From Azospirillum canadense (GTDB lineage: Bacteria; Pseudomonadota; Alphaproteobacteria; Azospirillales; Azospirillaceae): a stretch of 64,000 nt of DNA. This document shows, in pieces, positions 45,416 through 54,343 of the stretch; position 1 is the first letter of the stretch, and every line of letters starts with the position of its first letter. Location: positions 2,390,001 to 2,454,000 of the forward strand of contig NZ_JAOQNG010000001.1 of the NCBI RefSeq assembly GCF_025961225.1. The letters run 5' to 3'. The translations under genes were made by a program, and so were the position numbers. A model generated the notes under the pieces. The model saw only the letters and a program-made list of their open reading frames with translations. It was not told where the DNA came from and made no database searches.

Positions 45416-46671
45416 CGAAAAACACGGCCGGCTCGCCGGCCATCGGACGGCGCCCGAGCACCCCGCCGACCATCGCGGCGGAGCGCTGCGTGCACAACAG
45501 GGCGGTCGTGGCGAGCTGCCGCGCCTGTGCCGACGCCTGCCCGCGCGGCGCCTGGGTCGTCGACGGCGATGGCGTGTCCATCGACCTGCCGGTCTGCGAC
45601 GGCTGCGGCCTGTGCGCCGCGGCCTGCCCGCAATCGGTCATCGCCCACGGCCACCGGGTTGCCCGCCGCCGGGAGCGCACCGGGACCGGGCGCGGCCTGC
45701 CCGTGGGATTTGCCGCCTGTTCGCGCACCGGCCTGCGCAACGCCCAAGAGAATGGGCATGAGGATGGGCATGAGGATGGGCATGAGGATGGGCATGAGGG
45801 CGTGGAGGGCGTGCTCCCCTGCCTGAACGTGCTGAGCCTCGCGGACCTTGCGGCGCTCTATGGCGGCGGGGTTCGGCGGCTGGTCGTCGCGCGCGGGGCC
45901 TGCGCCTCCTGTCCCACCGGCAGCAGCACGGCGGTGCGGTTGGAGCGCGCAGTGGCGGAGCTGAACGTGCTGCTGGAGGGGCGCGGCCTGCCGCCGTTGC
46001 TGCTGACCCGCCGTTCCGCCACGCCCTGGCGCGCCCAGCTGGCCTTCGACACGGTCTCCGACCGCGAGGACAGGACCGGCGATGGATCCAGGGAGGAGTC
46101 CGGTGAGGTCAGCCGCCGCGGCCTGTTCCGCCTGTCCGGCTTGCGGCGCCGGGACGGGGGCGACGCTGAGACCGGCACACCGGCCCGGATGCCGGCCGGA
46201 ACGCCGCCTGGACGGCTGCTGCCGCCGCCGGCCTCCCCGCGGCTGGCCGACGCGCAGCCCTGGCCCTGGGTGCCCTCCATCGACGCGTCGGTCTGCGAGG
46301 GCTGTGCCAGTTGCGCGCGGCTCTGCCCGACCGGGGCGATCCGCCTGGACGGTGGAGAGGCCGCGGCCTTCCGCATCGCCGCGGAGGACTGCACCGGCTG
46401 CCGCCTGTGCGTGGACGTCTGCAAGCCCGACGCGCTGATCCTGGAACGCTTGGCACCGCGGCGGCAGACCGCCGTGCCGCTGCAGGCCCGGCGCTGCCCG
46501 TCCTGCGGGGTCACCGCGCGGCTGCCAGCCGCGCGGCCGGGAACGGAAAGCCTATGCCCGGTGTGCCGCCGGACCGCCCACCGGAGGCAACTGTTCCAGG
46601 TGCTGGACGACACGCAGGACGGGGTCGACGACGCGGCTGACGATCCGGCGAACTCAACCGCTAACCCGTAG
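45412..46671 (+). CDS. Multi-cluster 4Fe-4S protein
   Basis: 419 residues from TTG 45412, with AAGGAG upstream and a TTGA overlap with the chaperone stop. Four ferredoxin-type motifs are seen: CRACADACPRGA, CDGCGLCAAACPQS, CEGCASCARLCPTGAI and CTGCRLCVDVCKPDAL. A further CPSCG...CPVC pair near the C-terminus may bind zinc or iron. Between the two halves lie a (HEDG)n minisatellite and CASCPTGSS. It could feed electrons to, or mature, the molybdoenzyme; it resembles NapF/NapG-like accessory ferredoxins only loosely. No signal peptide. Confidence 0.83.
   Translation: MTKNTAGSPAIGRRPSTPPTIAAERCVHNRAVVASCRACADACPRGAWVVDGDGVSIDLPVCDGCGLCAAACPQSVIAHGHRVARRRERTGTGRGLPVGFAACSRTGLRNAQENGHEDGHEDGHEDGHEGVEGVLPCLNVLSLADLAALYGGGVRRLVVARGACASCPTGSSTAVRLERAVAELNVLLEGRGLPPLLLTRRSATPWRAQLAFDTVSDREDRTGDGSREESGEVSRRGLFRLSGLRRRDGGDAETGTPARMPAGTPPGRLLPPPASPRLADAQPWPWVPSIDASVCEGCASCARLCPTGAIRLDGGEAAAFRIAAEDCTGCRLCVDVCKPDALILERLAPRRQTAVPLQARRCPSCGVTARLPAARPGTESLCPVCRRTAHRRQLFQVLDDTQDGVDDAADDPANSTANP
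45751..45798 (+). repeat. 12-bp tandem repeat encoding HEDG units
   Basis: Four copies of GATGGGCATGAG (the first begins AATGGG), in frame, giving NGHEDGHEDGHEDGHEG at about residues 114-129 of the Fe-S protein. Copy number could vary by slippage without shifting frame. Confidence 0.95.
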
Positions 46672-46682
46672 GGCATAGACCT

Positions 46683-46697
46683 GCCGGAAAGTCCGGC
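46683..46697 (+). terminator. Short hairpin after the Fe-S operon
   Basis: GCCGGA-AAG-TCCGGC, a 6-bp stem 12 bases past the stop, followed by CTTGCCG with no U-run. Weak terminator at best; readthrough into the kinase gene is possible. Confidence 0.3.
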
Positions 46698-46792
46698 TTG
46701 CCGAATTGCCAGCGCGACGCCATAGCTTAAGCACCCCGGAGGCTTAGGCCGTCGGGTTCCGTTCCATCCTGCCCGGTACCCGCCTTCCGCCG

Positions 46793-48955
46793 ATGCCCAC
46801 ACGGTTCCTCGACGCACTGGCCAGTGAATCGGCTGGAATGCTGCGGCTGCTGCGGGCGATGCTCGTGGCGTCGGTGCTCGTTCCTTCGGTCCTGTTCGCG
46901 GTCATCGCGTGGCGCGACTACCGCGCCGTGGTCGCCGAGACCGAGCGCAACATGAACAAGACGGTGCAGGTGCTGCACGAGCATCTGCACAAGATTTTCG
47001 ACACCGTGCAGCAGACGCTGGACCGCGTCGACGAACGCACCCAGGGGATGAACTGGGACGAGATCGGCCGGTCGGAGTCCCTGCACGTCTACCTGAAGAC
47101 GCTGGACGACGAACTGCCGCAGGTCGGCGTCATCGCGCTGATCGACCCCAATGGCTTCACCCGCGCGCTCAGCCGCGTCTTCCCGCTGGAGCCGCCCACC
47201 AGCGTCGGCGACCGCGAGTACCTGCGCGTCCAGAGGGAGCGCGACGCCGGCGTTTTCATCAGCGAACCGGTGATCGGGCGCAACACCAAGGCCAGGCAGT
47301 TCAACGTCAGCCGCCGCCGCAGCGGACCCGGCGGCCCCGACGGGGCGTTCAACGGCATCCTGGTCGCCGCCCTGCACGCCGACTATTTCAACGACTTCTA
47401 CAGCCGCGTCCTGCCCGGGGGCGAGGAGTCCATCTCCATCGTGCGGCAGGACGGCACGGTCCTGATGCGCGTGCCGGATCGCGGAGACGCCATTCCCACG
47501 CGGCTGTCACCGGCGAACGGGCTGATGCAGGCCACCGCCCGCGGAGCCGGCGAGGGGATGTACCGCAACGTCAGCCAGGTGGACGGGATCGACCGCCTGT
47601 ACGCCTTCAAGCGTGCGACCCCCTATCCGGTGTACGTGACCTACGGCGTGCCTCAGACGGAGATCATGGCGACCTGGCGGCGCAACATGGTGCTGTACGC
47701 CGCCTTCGCCCTGCCGGCCACGCTGGCGCTGGTCTGGATCACCTCCCTGGCCATGCGGCGCGCGCGGAGCGAGGTCGTCGCCATGCGTCGCTGGGCCGAG
47801 GAAGTGCGCAACCGCGAAAGCCTGGAGGCCGCGCTGCGCCAGTCCCAGAAGATGGAGGCGCTGGGCCAGCTGACCGGCGGGGTCGCCCACGACTTCAACA
47901 ACCTGCTGACGGCGGCGCTTGCCAACCTGCACCTGATGGCGCCGCACCTGCCGGCCGCCGGGAACCGCTATCTGGACGGGACGCGGACGGCGCTGGAGCG
48001 GGCGAAGAAGCTGACCGGGCAACTGCTCGCCTTCTCGCGGCAGGAGGCGGTGGACCCGCAGGTGGTCGACCTTGCGGACAGCCTGCGCGCGATGGACGAC
48101 CTGCTGGAACGGTCCGTCCGCGCCGACATCCGGCTGGACTGGGACCTGGCCCCGGGACCGCAGCGGGTGGAGGTGGACCCGGTGCAGCTGGAAATGGCGG
48201 TGCTGAATTTGGTGCTGAACGCCCGCGACGCCCTGCTCAACGGTGGGCGAATCCGCATTTCCAGCCGCGCCGGTCCGGACGCCGAGCCCGGCGTGGAGGA
48301 CCGCGGGGCCGGAACCGTGGTGCTGGAAATCGCCGACACCGGCACCGGCATGCCGCCCGACGTGGCCGCCCGCGCCTTCGACCCCTTCTTCACCACCAAG
48401 GACGAGGGCAAGGGCACGGGCCTGGGCCTGTCCATGGTCTACGGCTTCGCCCGGCAGTCCGGCGGAACCGCGCGCATCGAGAGCGCGCCCGGCCGCGGCA
48501 CGGTGGTGCGCGTCGCCCTGCCGGCGACGGCCAAATGCCCGGCGGCCGATATCCCCGCGCCCGAGGCGGCGGCCGGCGCCACCGGCCCCGTGCGGCTGCT
48601 GGTGGTGGAGGACAACGCGCTGGTCCTGATGGCCACCGTCGACGGGCTAGTCCAGGAAGGGTTCGAGGTGCTGACCGCCGACCACGGCGCCGCCGCGCTG
48701 GAACTGCTGGAGCTGGATTCCGCCTTCGACGTCATCGTGTCGGACGTGGTGATGCCCTACGGCGTGTCGGGCATCGACCTTGCCCGCCGGGTGCGCGAGC
48801 GCTGGCCGCGCATCCGGGTGCTGCTGACCTCCGGCTACAGCCCGGAGTCGCTGACCGGGCTGGGCAGCGACACGGCGGTCCTGCCCAAGCCCTTCACCCC
48901 CGACCAGCTCGCCGCCCGCATCCGCGGCCTGCTGCGGCCGGCCAAGGTGGCCTGA
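46793..48955 (+). CDS. Hybrid sensor histidine kinase with PDC-type sensor
   Basis: 720 residues. TM1 (about 17-40) and TM2 (about 290-312) bracket a periplasmic double-PAS (dCACHE-like) domain with [20 protein letters not shown]. The kinase core has the phospho-His in [19 protein letters not shown]-box [12 protein letters not shown]1 DTGTGMPP, F-box [13 protein letters not shown] and G2 [11 protein letters not shown] follow. A C-terminal receiver (about 598-715) has the acceptor Asp in [13 protein letters not shown]. It follows the molybdoenzyme genes by about 120 bases and might regulate them, but it may be independent. Confidence 0.92.
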   Translation: MPTRFLDALASESAGMLRLLRAMLVASVLVPSVLFAVIAWRDYRAVVAETERNMNKTVQVLHEHLHKIFDTVQQTLDRVDERTQGMNWDEIGRSESLHVYLKTLDDELPQVGVIALIDPNGFTRALSRVFPLEPPTSVGDREYLRVQRERDAGVFISEPVIGRNTKARQFNVSRRRSGPGGPDGAFNGILVAALHADYFNDFYSRVLPGGEESISIVRQDGTVLMRVPDRGDAIPTRLSPANGLMQATARGAGEGMYRNVSQVDGIDRLYAFKRATPYPVYVTYGVPQTEIMATWRRNMVLYAAFALPATLALVWITSLAMRRARSEVVAMRRWAEEVRNRESLEAALRQSQKMEALGQLTGGVAHDFNNLLTAALANLHLMAPHLPAAGNRYLDGTRTALERAKKLTGQLLAFSRQEAVDPQVVDLADSLRAMDDLLERSVRADIRLDWDLAPGPQRVEVDPVQLEMAVLNLVLNARDALLNGGRIRISSRAGPDAEPGVEDRGAGTVVLEIADTGTGMPPDVAARAFDPFFTTKDEGKGTGLGLSMVYGFARQSGGTARIESAPGRGTVVRVALPATAKCPAADIPAPEAAAGATGPVRLLVVEDNALVLMATVDGLVQEGFEVLTADHGAAALELLELDSAFDVIVSDVVMPYGVSGIDLARRVRERWPRIRVLLTSGYSPESLTGLGSDTAVLPKPFTPDQLAARIRGLLRPAKVA

Positions 48956-48974
48956 CCGGACCTCCGCGGCGCTG

Positions 48975-49050
48975 CATCAGCACGCTGATGAACCTTTCTT
49001 TACATCAGCACGCTGATGAACCTTTCTTTACATCAGCACGCTGATGAACA
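48975..49050. repeat. 28-bp tandem palindromic repeat
   Basis: Units starting at 48975, 49003 and 49031 share CATCAGCACGCTGATGAACC followed by TTTCTTTA; the last is partial. Each has the perfect inverted repeat CATCAGC-AC-GCTGATG. The first unit on the minus-strand side encodes the end of the small protein at 49028-49222, including its stop, so the 3' end of that gene appears to have been triplicated. Confidence 0.92.
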
Positions 49051-49222
49051 TGGGCGCCCAGAGCAGCGCCGACCAGACGACGCCCAGAAAGATGCCGTGG
49101 GTCAGGTCGGTGAAGGTCGGCTCGCACAGGCTGTGGATGCGCCAGATGGCTTCGCGCTCGTCGATCCCGCGGTCGTGGAAGGGCCCTGGATCGCGGGGAG
49201 GCTGCTGCTGGGCGTCGTTCAT
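49028..49222 (-). CDS. Small single-TM membrane protein (64 aa)
   Basis: A polar N-terminus (NDAQQQPPRDPGPFHDRGID) is followed by one TM segment, HGIFLGVVWSALLWAPMFISVLM. The stop TAA lies in the 28-bp tandem repeat. No family is recognised. The frame has a good acidic/basic balance and G/C third-position bias. Confidence 0.65.
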   Translation of the reverse strand: MNDAQQQPPRDPGPFHDRGIDEREAIWRIHSLCEPTFTDLTHGIFLGVVWSALLWAPMFISVLM

Positions 49223-49298
49223 GGCCGTTCACTCCGGACGGAATCCGCACGGGAGTGGAACCCCTGAGCGCTCCGCCGGTTCCGCCCGCCCGGGCATG

Positions 49299-49333
49299 AA
49301 AAAGCCCCCGCTTCCCGGAGGAAGGGGGGCCTC
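49299..49333 (-). terminator. Terminator of the 49353-49583 gene
   Basis: GCCCCCGCTTCC pairs with GGAAGGGGGGC around CGGA. On the minus strand the hairpin ends in GGGGGCTTTTTCATG. It lies about 20 bases past the stop of the upstream small gene. Confidence 0.85.
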
Positions 49334-49352
49334 ACGCCGGCGGTCGCGCCGG

Positions 49353-49583
49353 TTACTTGGAGCGGATCACCGGGGTCAGCTGGTCGCCCCAGTTGCCCGT
49401 CGCATTGTGGTAGCGGGCGGTGCGCATCAGCTCAACCGTCACGCCGGCCTCCACGGCCTTGACGACGGCGTCGTTCAGACGGTGCAGGCTGTTGGCGAGG
49501 ATGCGGATGGCGCTCTCCTGGTCTTCGGTGAAGCCCGAGCGATCGTCCGGCGGCGCGTCCTGGAAACCCGACTGGTTGCTCAT
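49353..49583 (-). CDS. Conserved-looking hypothetical protein (76 aa)
   Basis: The sequence is acidic and helical with FTEDQESAIRILANSLHRLN and AVEAGVTVELMRTARYHNAT. The well-formed frame, strong terminator and separate upstream region support a real gene. No family is recognised. A 7-bp inverted repeat upstream could be an operator. Confidence 0.7.
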   Translation of the reverse strand: MSNQSGFQDAPPDDRSGFTEDQESAIRILANSLHRLNDAVVKAVEAGVTVELMRTARYHNATGNWGDQLTPVIRSK

Positions 49584-49885
49584 GCGGCAGTCCTTCCCTT
49601 GTTATCTGGCCCAAAGCCCGTGGCTGTGAGTGTCCGAAACTGGTTGCCGGACACGAATCTTGCGTCCGGCCCTTACCCTCTTAACACATCTTGCGCGGGG
49701 AGCAAGCGCGCGGCGAGACAACCTCCTTCGAAAGAAGGAACACGCGAAACGGGCAAAGGAGCCCCACTCCGCCTGCGGTAATCCGGCCTTTGATCGCCGG
49801 CCGTTGATCGCCAAGCATGCCCGCCTTAGGCTCCGCTCCACCGAGAGCCATAACAACCGCCGACAACAACGGAAAGGCAAGACCC
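49584..49885. other. Intergenic region with an inverted repeat
   Basis: 302 bases between divergent genes. GTGTCCG (49630-49636) and CGGACAC (49648-49654) form a 7-bp inverted repeat with an 11-base spacer about 47 bases upstream of the small gene, a possible operator. The rest shows nothing specific. Confidence 0.45.
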
Positions 49886-50773
49886 ATGGCCGAGACTGCG
49901 ACCTTATCCCGCACCATCGCCTTCCTGGGGCTGGGCACCATGGGCTTCCCCATGGCCGGCCATCTCGCGCGCGCCGGGCACCGCGTCACCGTGTACAACC
50001 GCACCGCCGCCAAGGCCGCCGCCTGGGTGGAACAATACGGCGAATTCGGCGGCCGGCGCGCCGACAGCCCGGCCGAGGCCGCCCGCGGGGCGGAACTGGT
50101 GTTCCTGTGCGTCGGCGGTGACGACGACGTGCGGCAGGTCGCCGGCGCGGCCATGACCGCCATGGAGCCGGGCACCGTCATCGCCGACCATTCGACCGTC
50201 TCGGCCGCCGTCGCGCGCGAGATGGACGCCGCGGCGACGGCGCGCGGCCTGTCCTTCCTCGACGCGCCGGTGTCCGGCGGCCAGGCCGGGGCGGAGAAGG
50301 GCGTGCTGACCGTGATGGTCGGCGGCGATGCCGGCGCCTTCGAGCGCGCCCGCGACGCGATGGCCTGCTACGGCCGCTCCGTCACCCACATGGGGCCGTC
50401 GGGCGCCGGGCAGCTGACCAAGATGGTCAACCAGATCTGCATCGCCGGGCTGGTGCAGGCGCTGGCCGAGGGCATGGCCTTCGCGCAGAAGGCCGGGCTG
50501 GACGGGCATCAGGTGGTGGACGTGATCTCCAAGGGTGCCGCCCAGTCCTGGCAGATGGAGAACCGCGCCAAGACGATGCTGGACGGCAAGTTCGACTTCG
50601 GATTCGCGGTGGACTGGATGCGCAAGGACCTGGGCATTGTGCTGGACGAGGCGCGCCGCAACGGGTCCGCCGTGCCGGTCACCGCGCTGGTCGACCAGTT
50701 CTACGCCGAGGTGCAGGCCATGGGCGGCAATCGGCTGGACACGTCCAGCCTGATGACGCGGCTGGTGCGTTAG
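49886..50773 (+). CDS. NAD(P)-dependent 3-hydroxyisobutyrate/beta-hydroxyacid dehydrogenase-type enzyme
   Basis: 295 residues from ATG 49886. The Rossmann start IAFLGLGTMGFPMAGHLARAG, substrate site FLDAPVSGGQAGAEKGVLTV and catalytic Lys in GAGQLTKMVNQICIAGLVQA identify the beta-hydroxyacid dehydrogenase family, which includes 3-hydroxyisobutyrate and tartronate semialdehyde reductases. Which substrate is used cannot be read from sequence. The stop overlaps the convergent kinase gene by four bases. Confidence 0.92.
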   Translation: MAETATLSRTIAFLGLGTMGFPMAGHLARAGHRVTVYNRTAAKAAAWVEQYGEFGGRRADSPAEAARGAELVFLCVGGDDDVRQVAGAAMTAMEPGTVIADHSTVSAAVAREMDAAATARGLSFLDAPVSGGQAGAEKGVLTVMVGGDAGAFERARDAMACYGRSVTHMGPSGAGQLTKMVNQICIAGLVQALAEGMAFAQKAGLDGHQVVDVISKGAAQSWQMENRAKTMLDGKFDFGFAVDWMRKDLGIVLDEARRNGSAVPVTALVDQFYAEVQAMGGNRLDTSSLMTRLVR

Positions 50774-52419
50774 CCGGGCGTCCGTTCGAAGGCACGGGAC
50801 AGGGCGCGGCGGAGATCGTCGGGGCGGAAGGGCTTGTGCAGCAGCGCGCAGCCCGCCCGCTTCGCCTGCCGCAGACGCGCCGGGTCGGTGTCGCCGGTCA
50901 CCAGGACCGCCGGAACCGGGCGCCCGGCCTTCTGGCGGACGGCGGCGACGGCATCCAACCCCGTCGTCCGGCCGGTCAGGCGGAAGTCGCTGACCACGGC
51001 GTCGGGCAGCCCGCTCCCCTCCCCCATCCGGGCAACCGCCTCTTCCGCCGAGGCGGCGACGATGGTCCGGCAGCCCTGGGATTGCAGGAACATCGACAGG
51101 GCGCCGCGCTGCTGCTCCTCGTCCTCGATGACCAGGACAGTGCGGCCGGCGAGCGCCGGGGCATCTGGAGGCGCCACCGGGTCGGAGGACGGAGCCGGGG
51201 CGTCGGCCAGGGGCAGCTCCACACGGAACATCGTCCCCTTGCCGACCTCTGAGCGCACCGTGATCCGGTGGCCCAGCAAATTTGCGGTGCGGCGCACGAT
51301 GGCGAGGCCAAGGCCAAGGCCCTTGTTGCGGTTCCGCTCCGGATTGCCGAGTTGGTAGAACTCCTCAAAGACGAGGTCCTGCTGCTCCGGCGGGATGCCG
51401 GGGCCGGTGTCCCACACATCCAGCCACAGGGTCGGCCCGCGCCGCCGGCAGCCGAGCAGAATCTTTCCGCTGCCCGTGTGGGCGATGGCGTTGCTGAGCA
51501 GGTTGCGCAGGATGCGTTCCAGCAGCAGCGGGTCGCTGCGCACCACGGCGTTGCAGTCCATCACGCGCAGGCGCAGCCCCTTCAGATCGGCCTGCGCGCT
51601 CATCTCCCGCGTCAGCCGCTCGGCCACTTGGCGGACCGGGAAGGCGGTGACGGTGGGCTCGACGGTGCCGGCCTCCAGCGTCGCGATGTCCAGAAGGCCG
51701 TTCAGCAGATCCTGGCCGGAATGCAGGGCTTCCTGCACGCGCTCCAGCAGTTCCAACGGGTCCGGCTGGCCGCCAAGGCGCTGGGACAGCACGCCCAGCA
51801 GAAGCTCCATCGCCTGGAAGGGCTGGCGCAGGTCGTGGCTGGCGGCGGCCAGGAAGCGCGTCTTGGCACGGTCCGCCCGCTCGGCATCCCGGCGCGCCCG
51901 CTCTGCCTCCTCCATGGCGCGCCTAGCCTCCAACTCGTGCATGACGAGGCGGGAAAATTCCGCAAGGTCGCGGCGCTGGTCGGGGCCGAAGTCGTCGCGC
52001 GGCTTGTGGTCGATCACGCAGAGCGTGCCGAGGAGATGGCGGTCCGGCGTCACCAGCGGGGCCCCGGCGTAGAAACGGATGTGCGGTGGCCCGGTCACCA
52101 GGGCGTTGTCGGCGAAGCGGTCGTCCGCCAAGGCGTCGGGGACGACCATCACCCGCTCTTCCAAAATGCTGTAGGCGCAGAAGGCGAGCTTGCGGCCGGT
52201 GCAGGCGATATCCAGCCCGAAGCGCGCCTTGAACCACTGGCGGGTCTCGTCGACGAGGCTGACGAGCGCGATCGGCGCGTCGAAATGGCGGGCGGTAAGG
52301 CGCGTGATGCGGTCGAACACCTCTTCCGCGGGCGTGTCCAGCACGCCGTAACTCTTCAAGCTGTCAAGCCGGGCAAGCTCATCCAAAGGCCACGGCGGTT
52401 CAATTCTGTCGATCTGCAT
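50770..52419 (-). CDS. GAF-domain hybrid histidine kinase
   Basis: 549 residues from ATG 52419, with GAGGCGGA upstream; the frame runs further upstream without coding character. A GAF domain (about 20-165) starts VFDRITRLTARHFDAPIALV and includes FCAYSILEERVMVVPDA. The kinase has the phospho-His in FLAAASHDLRQPFQAMELLL, N-box ILRNLLSNAIAHT, G1 DTGPGIPPEQ and LGLGLAIVRRTANLLGH. A C-terminal receiver has DAVVSDFRLTGRTTG with the acceptor Asp. No TM: a soluble sensor. Confidence 0.92.
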   Translation of the reverse strand: MQIDRIEPPWPLDELARLDSLKSYGVLDTPAEEVFDRITRLTARHFDAPIALVSLVDETRQWFKARFGLDIACTGRKLAFCAYSILEERVMVVPDALADDRFADNALVTGPPHIRFYAGAPLVTPDRHLLGTLCVIDHKPRDDFGPDQRRDLAEFSRLVMHELEARRAMEEAERARRDAERADRAKTRFLAAASHDLRQPFQAMELLLGVLSQRLGGQPDPLELLERVQEALHSGQDLLNGLLDIATLEAGTVEPTVTAFPVRQVAERLTREMSAQADLKGLRLRVMDCNAVVRSDPLLLERILRNLLSNAIAHTGSGKILLGCRRRGPTLWLDVWDTGPGIPPEQQDLVFEEFYQLGNPERNRNKGLGLGLAIVRRTANLLGHRITVRSEVGKGTMFRVELPLADAPAPSSDPVAPPDAPALAGRTVLVIEDEEQQRGALSMFLQSQGCRTIVAASAEEAVARMGEGSGLPDAVVSDFRLTGRTTGLDAVAAVRQKAGRPVPAVLVTGDTDPARLRQAKRAGCALLHKPFRPDDLRRALSRAFERTPG

Positions 52420-52599
52420 TCCGCCTCCCCTTTTACAACAGGATAGAGGAACCGGAAGCGCATTCTCAGTCATCAAAAGGTACTGGAAACACAAGCGCCA
52501 CTTATGACGAAGGTTCCGCCGCGGATCTATTTTCCTGATGATTTGTAGCTTTGTTTTAGGCGAGTGCCGCCCATACGGAGGATGCGCGTGGCGCGAGCA

Positions 52600-52637
52600 A
52601 AGAAAACGGCGCGCAAATCGACCGATTCGCGCGCCGC
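52600..52637 (-). terminator. Terminator of the hydroxyacid dehydrogenase gene
   Basis: CGGCGCGC-AAATCG and CGATT-CGCGCGCCG form a near-perfect 13-bp stem 26 bases past the stop, followed on the minus strand by TTTTCTTTGCTC. Confidence 0.82.
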
Positions 52638-52662
52638 GAGCACCGTGGATATCCAAACAGCG

Positions 52663-54066
52663 TCAGATCCGCACGACCTTGCCCGGGTTCATCAGGTTGT
52701 CCGGGTCGAAAGCGCGCTTCAGCTCGCCCATGACGGCGAAGGCCTCGCCGGCTTCCTTCTCCAGGAACTCCATCTTGCCGTAGCCGATGCCGTGCTCGCC
52801 GGTGCAGGTGCCACCCATGGCGAGCGCGCGGTCGACCATGCGGTCGTTCAGGCGCTTGGCCTCGGCCAGCTCCTCCGGCTTGTCGGGATCGACGACGTAG
52901 ACGAGGTGGAAATTGCCGTCGCCGACATGGCCGACCAGCGGGGCCAGGAGATAGGACTCCGCGATGTCCTTCTTGGTTTCCAGGATGCAGTCGGCGAGGC
53001 GGGAAATCGGCACGCAGACGTCGGTCGGCCAGCCCTTGGAGCCTGGGCGCAGGGCCAGCGCGGCGTAATAGCCGTCGTGGCGCGCCTGCCAGAGCTTGGA
53101 GCGGTCCTCCGGATGGGTCGCCCAGGCGAACTCCGTCCCGCAGTTCTCCGCCGCGATGGCGGCCACCATCTCCGCCTGCTCCTGCACGCCGGCGGCGGTG
53201 CCGTGAAATTCGAAGAACAGGGTCGGGGCGACGGCGTAGTCCAGCTTCGAATACTTGTTCACCGCATCCATCTGGACCTCGTCCAGAAGCTCGATGCGGG
53301 CGACGGGGATGCCGGTCTGGATGGTCTGGATCACCGTGTCCACGGCGCCACGGATGTCCTTGAAGGGGCAGACGGCGGCGGAGATCGCCTCCGGAATGCC
53401 GTAGAGGCGCAGGGTCACCTCGGTGACGATGCCCAGCGTTCCTTCCGCACCGACGAACAGGCGGGTCAGGTCATAGCCGGCGGCGGACTTGCGGGCGCGC
53501 CCGCCGGTCCTGATGATCCGGCCGTCGGCCAGCACGACCGTCAGACCCAGCACATTCTCCCGCATCGTGCCGTAGCGCACCGCGTTGGTGCCGCTGGCGC
53601 GGGTGGAGGCCATGCCGCCCAGCGAGGCGTCGGCGCCGGGGTCGATCGGGAAGAACAGGCCGGTGTCGCGCAGATGCTCGTTCAGCTGCTTGCGGGTCAC
53701 GCCGGCTTGGACGGTGACGTCCAGATCCTCCGGGCTGACGCGCAGGATGTCTTTCATGCCCGACACGTCGATGCAGATGCCGCCGGCCAGCGCCGCGACG
53801 CCGCCTTCCAGCGAGGTGCCGGTGCCGAAGGGGACGATCGGCAGCTTGTGCTTCGCGCAGATCTTGACGATCGCGCTGACCTCCTCCGTCGAGGCGGCGA
53901 AGGCGACGCCATCGGGAGGAAAGTTGGGGTGGTAGGATTCGTCCTTGCCGTGATGCTCGCGCACCGCCGCGGCGGTGCTGAACCGGTCCCCGAGCAGGGC
54001 CTTCAGTTCGGCCTTCGCCTCGTCGGACAGGGCGACGCGGGGCCGGGTGGACGGGACGACGGACAT
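52663..54066 (-). CDS. FAD-linked D-2-hydroxyacid dehydrogenase (GlcD/D-LDH type)
   Basis: 467 residues from ATG 54066, with GGGGAGG upstream. The FAD-binding PCMH domain has IVPFGTGTSLEGGVAALAGG, PGADASLGGMASTRASGTNA and FVGAEGTLGIVTEVTLRL. The C-terminal domain has GHVGDGNFHLVYVVDP with metal/substrate His and GGTCTGEHGIGYGK. It oxidises D-lactate, glycolate or another D-2-hydroxyacid, passing electrons to a quinone or cytochrome c. No GlcE/GlcF partners are adjacent, which favours a single-subunit D-lactate dehydrogenase. Confidence 0.93.
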   Translation of the reverse strand: MSVVPSTRPRVALSDEAKAELKALLGDRFSTAAAVREHHGKDESYHPNFPPDGVAFAASTEEVSAIVKICAKHKLPIVPFGTGTSLEGGVAALAGGICIDVSGMKDILRVSPEDLDVTVQAGVTRKQLNEHLRDTGLFFPIDPGADASLGGMASTRASGTNAVRYGTMRENVLGLTVVLADGRIIRTGGRARKSAAGYDLTRLFVGAEGTLGIVTEVTLRLYGIPEAISAAVCPFKDIRGAVDTVIQTIQTGIPVARIELLDEVQMDAVNKYSKLDYAVAPTLFFEFHGTAAGVQEQAEMVAAIAAENCGTEFAWATHPEDRSKLWQARHDGYYAALALRPGSKGWPTDVCVPISRLADCILETKKDIAESYLLAPLVGHVGDGNFHLVYVVDPDKPEELAEAKRLNDRMVDRALAMGGTCTGEHGIGYGKMEFLEKEAGEAFAVMGELKRAFDPDNLMNPGKVVRI

Positions 54067-54343
54067 GGACGAAGACCTCCCCTGGGGGTTCTTGCTTGGT
54101 GGTACGACCACGCAAGGCTAAGGCCCGGCGAAAGGGCTGGCAAGCGGGGCGATGCGCAGGCCACCGTTGACCGGGGTGAGCATCGCCTAGGACTTCGCAC
54201 CCGCAGCAAGGATTCGCCGGCTAAAACTGGGCAAAAAGCGTCTTTTCGGTCGCTTTCCTATGGCTCTTTTCCGAACCGGAGCCGTTACTCTCTTGAACCG
54301 TGACGGCCGGAGCCCGCCCACCCCGCACAGGGAATGCGACCGC

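Noticed and set aside
48975..49050. CRISPR-like array
   Set aside because: The 28-bp units are directly adjacent without unique spacers and there are no cas genes.
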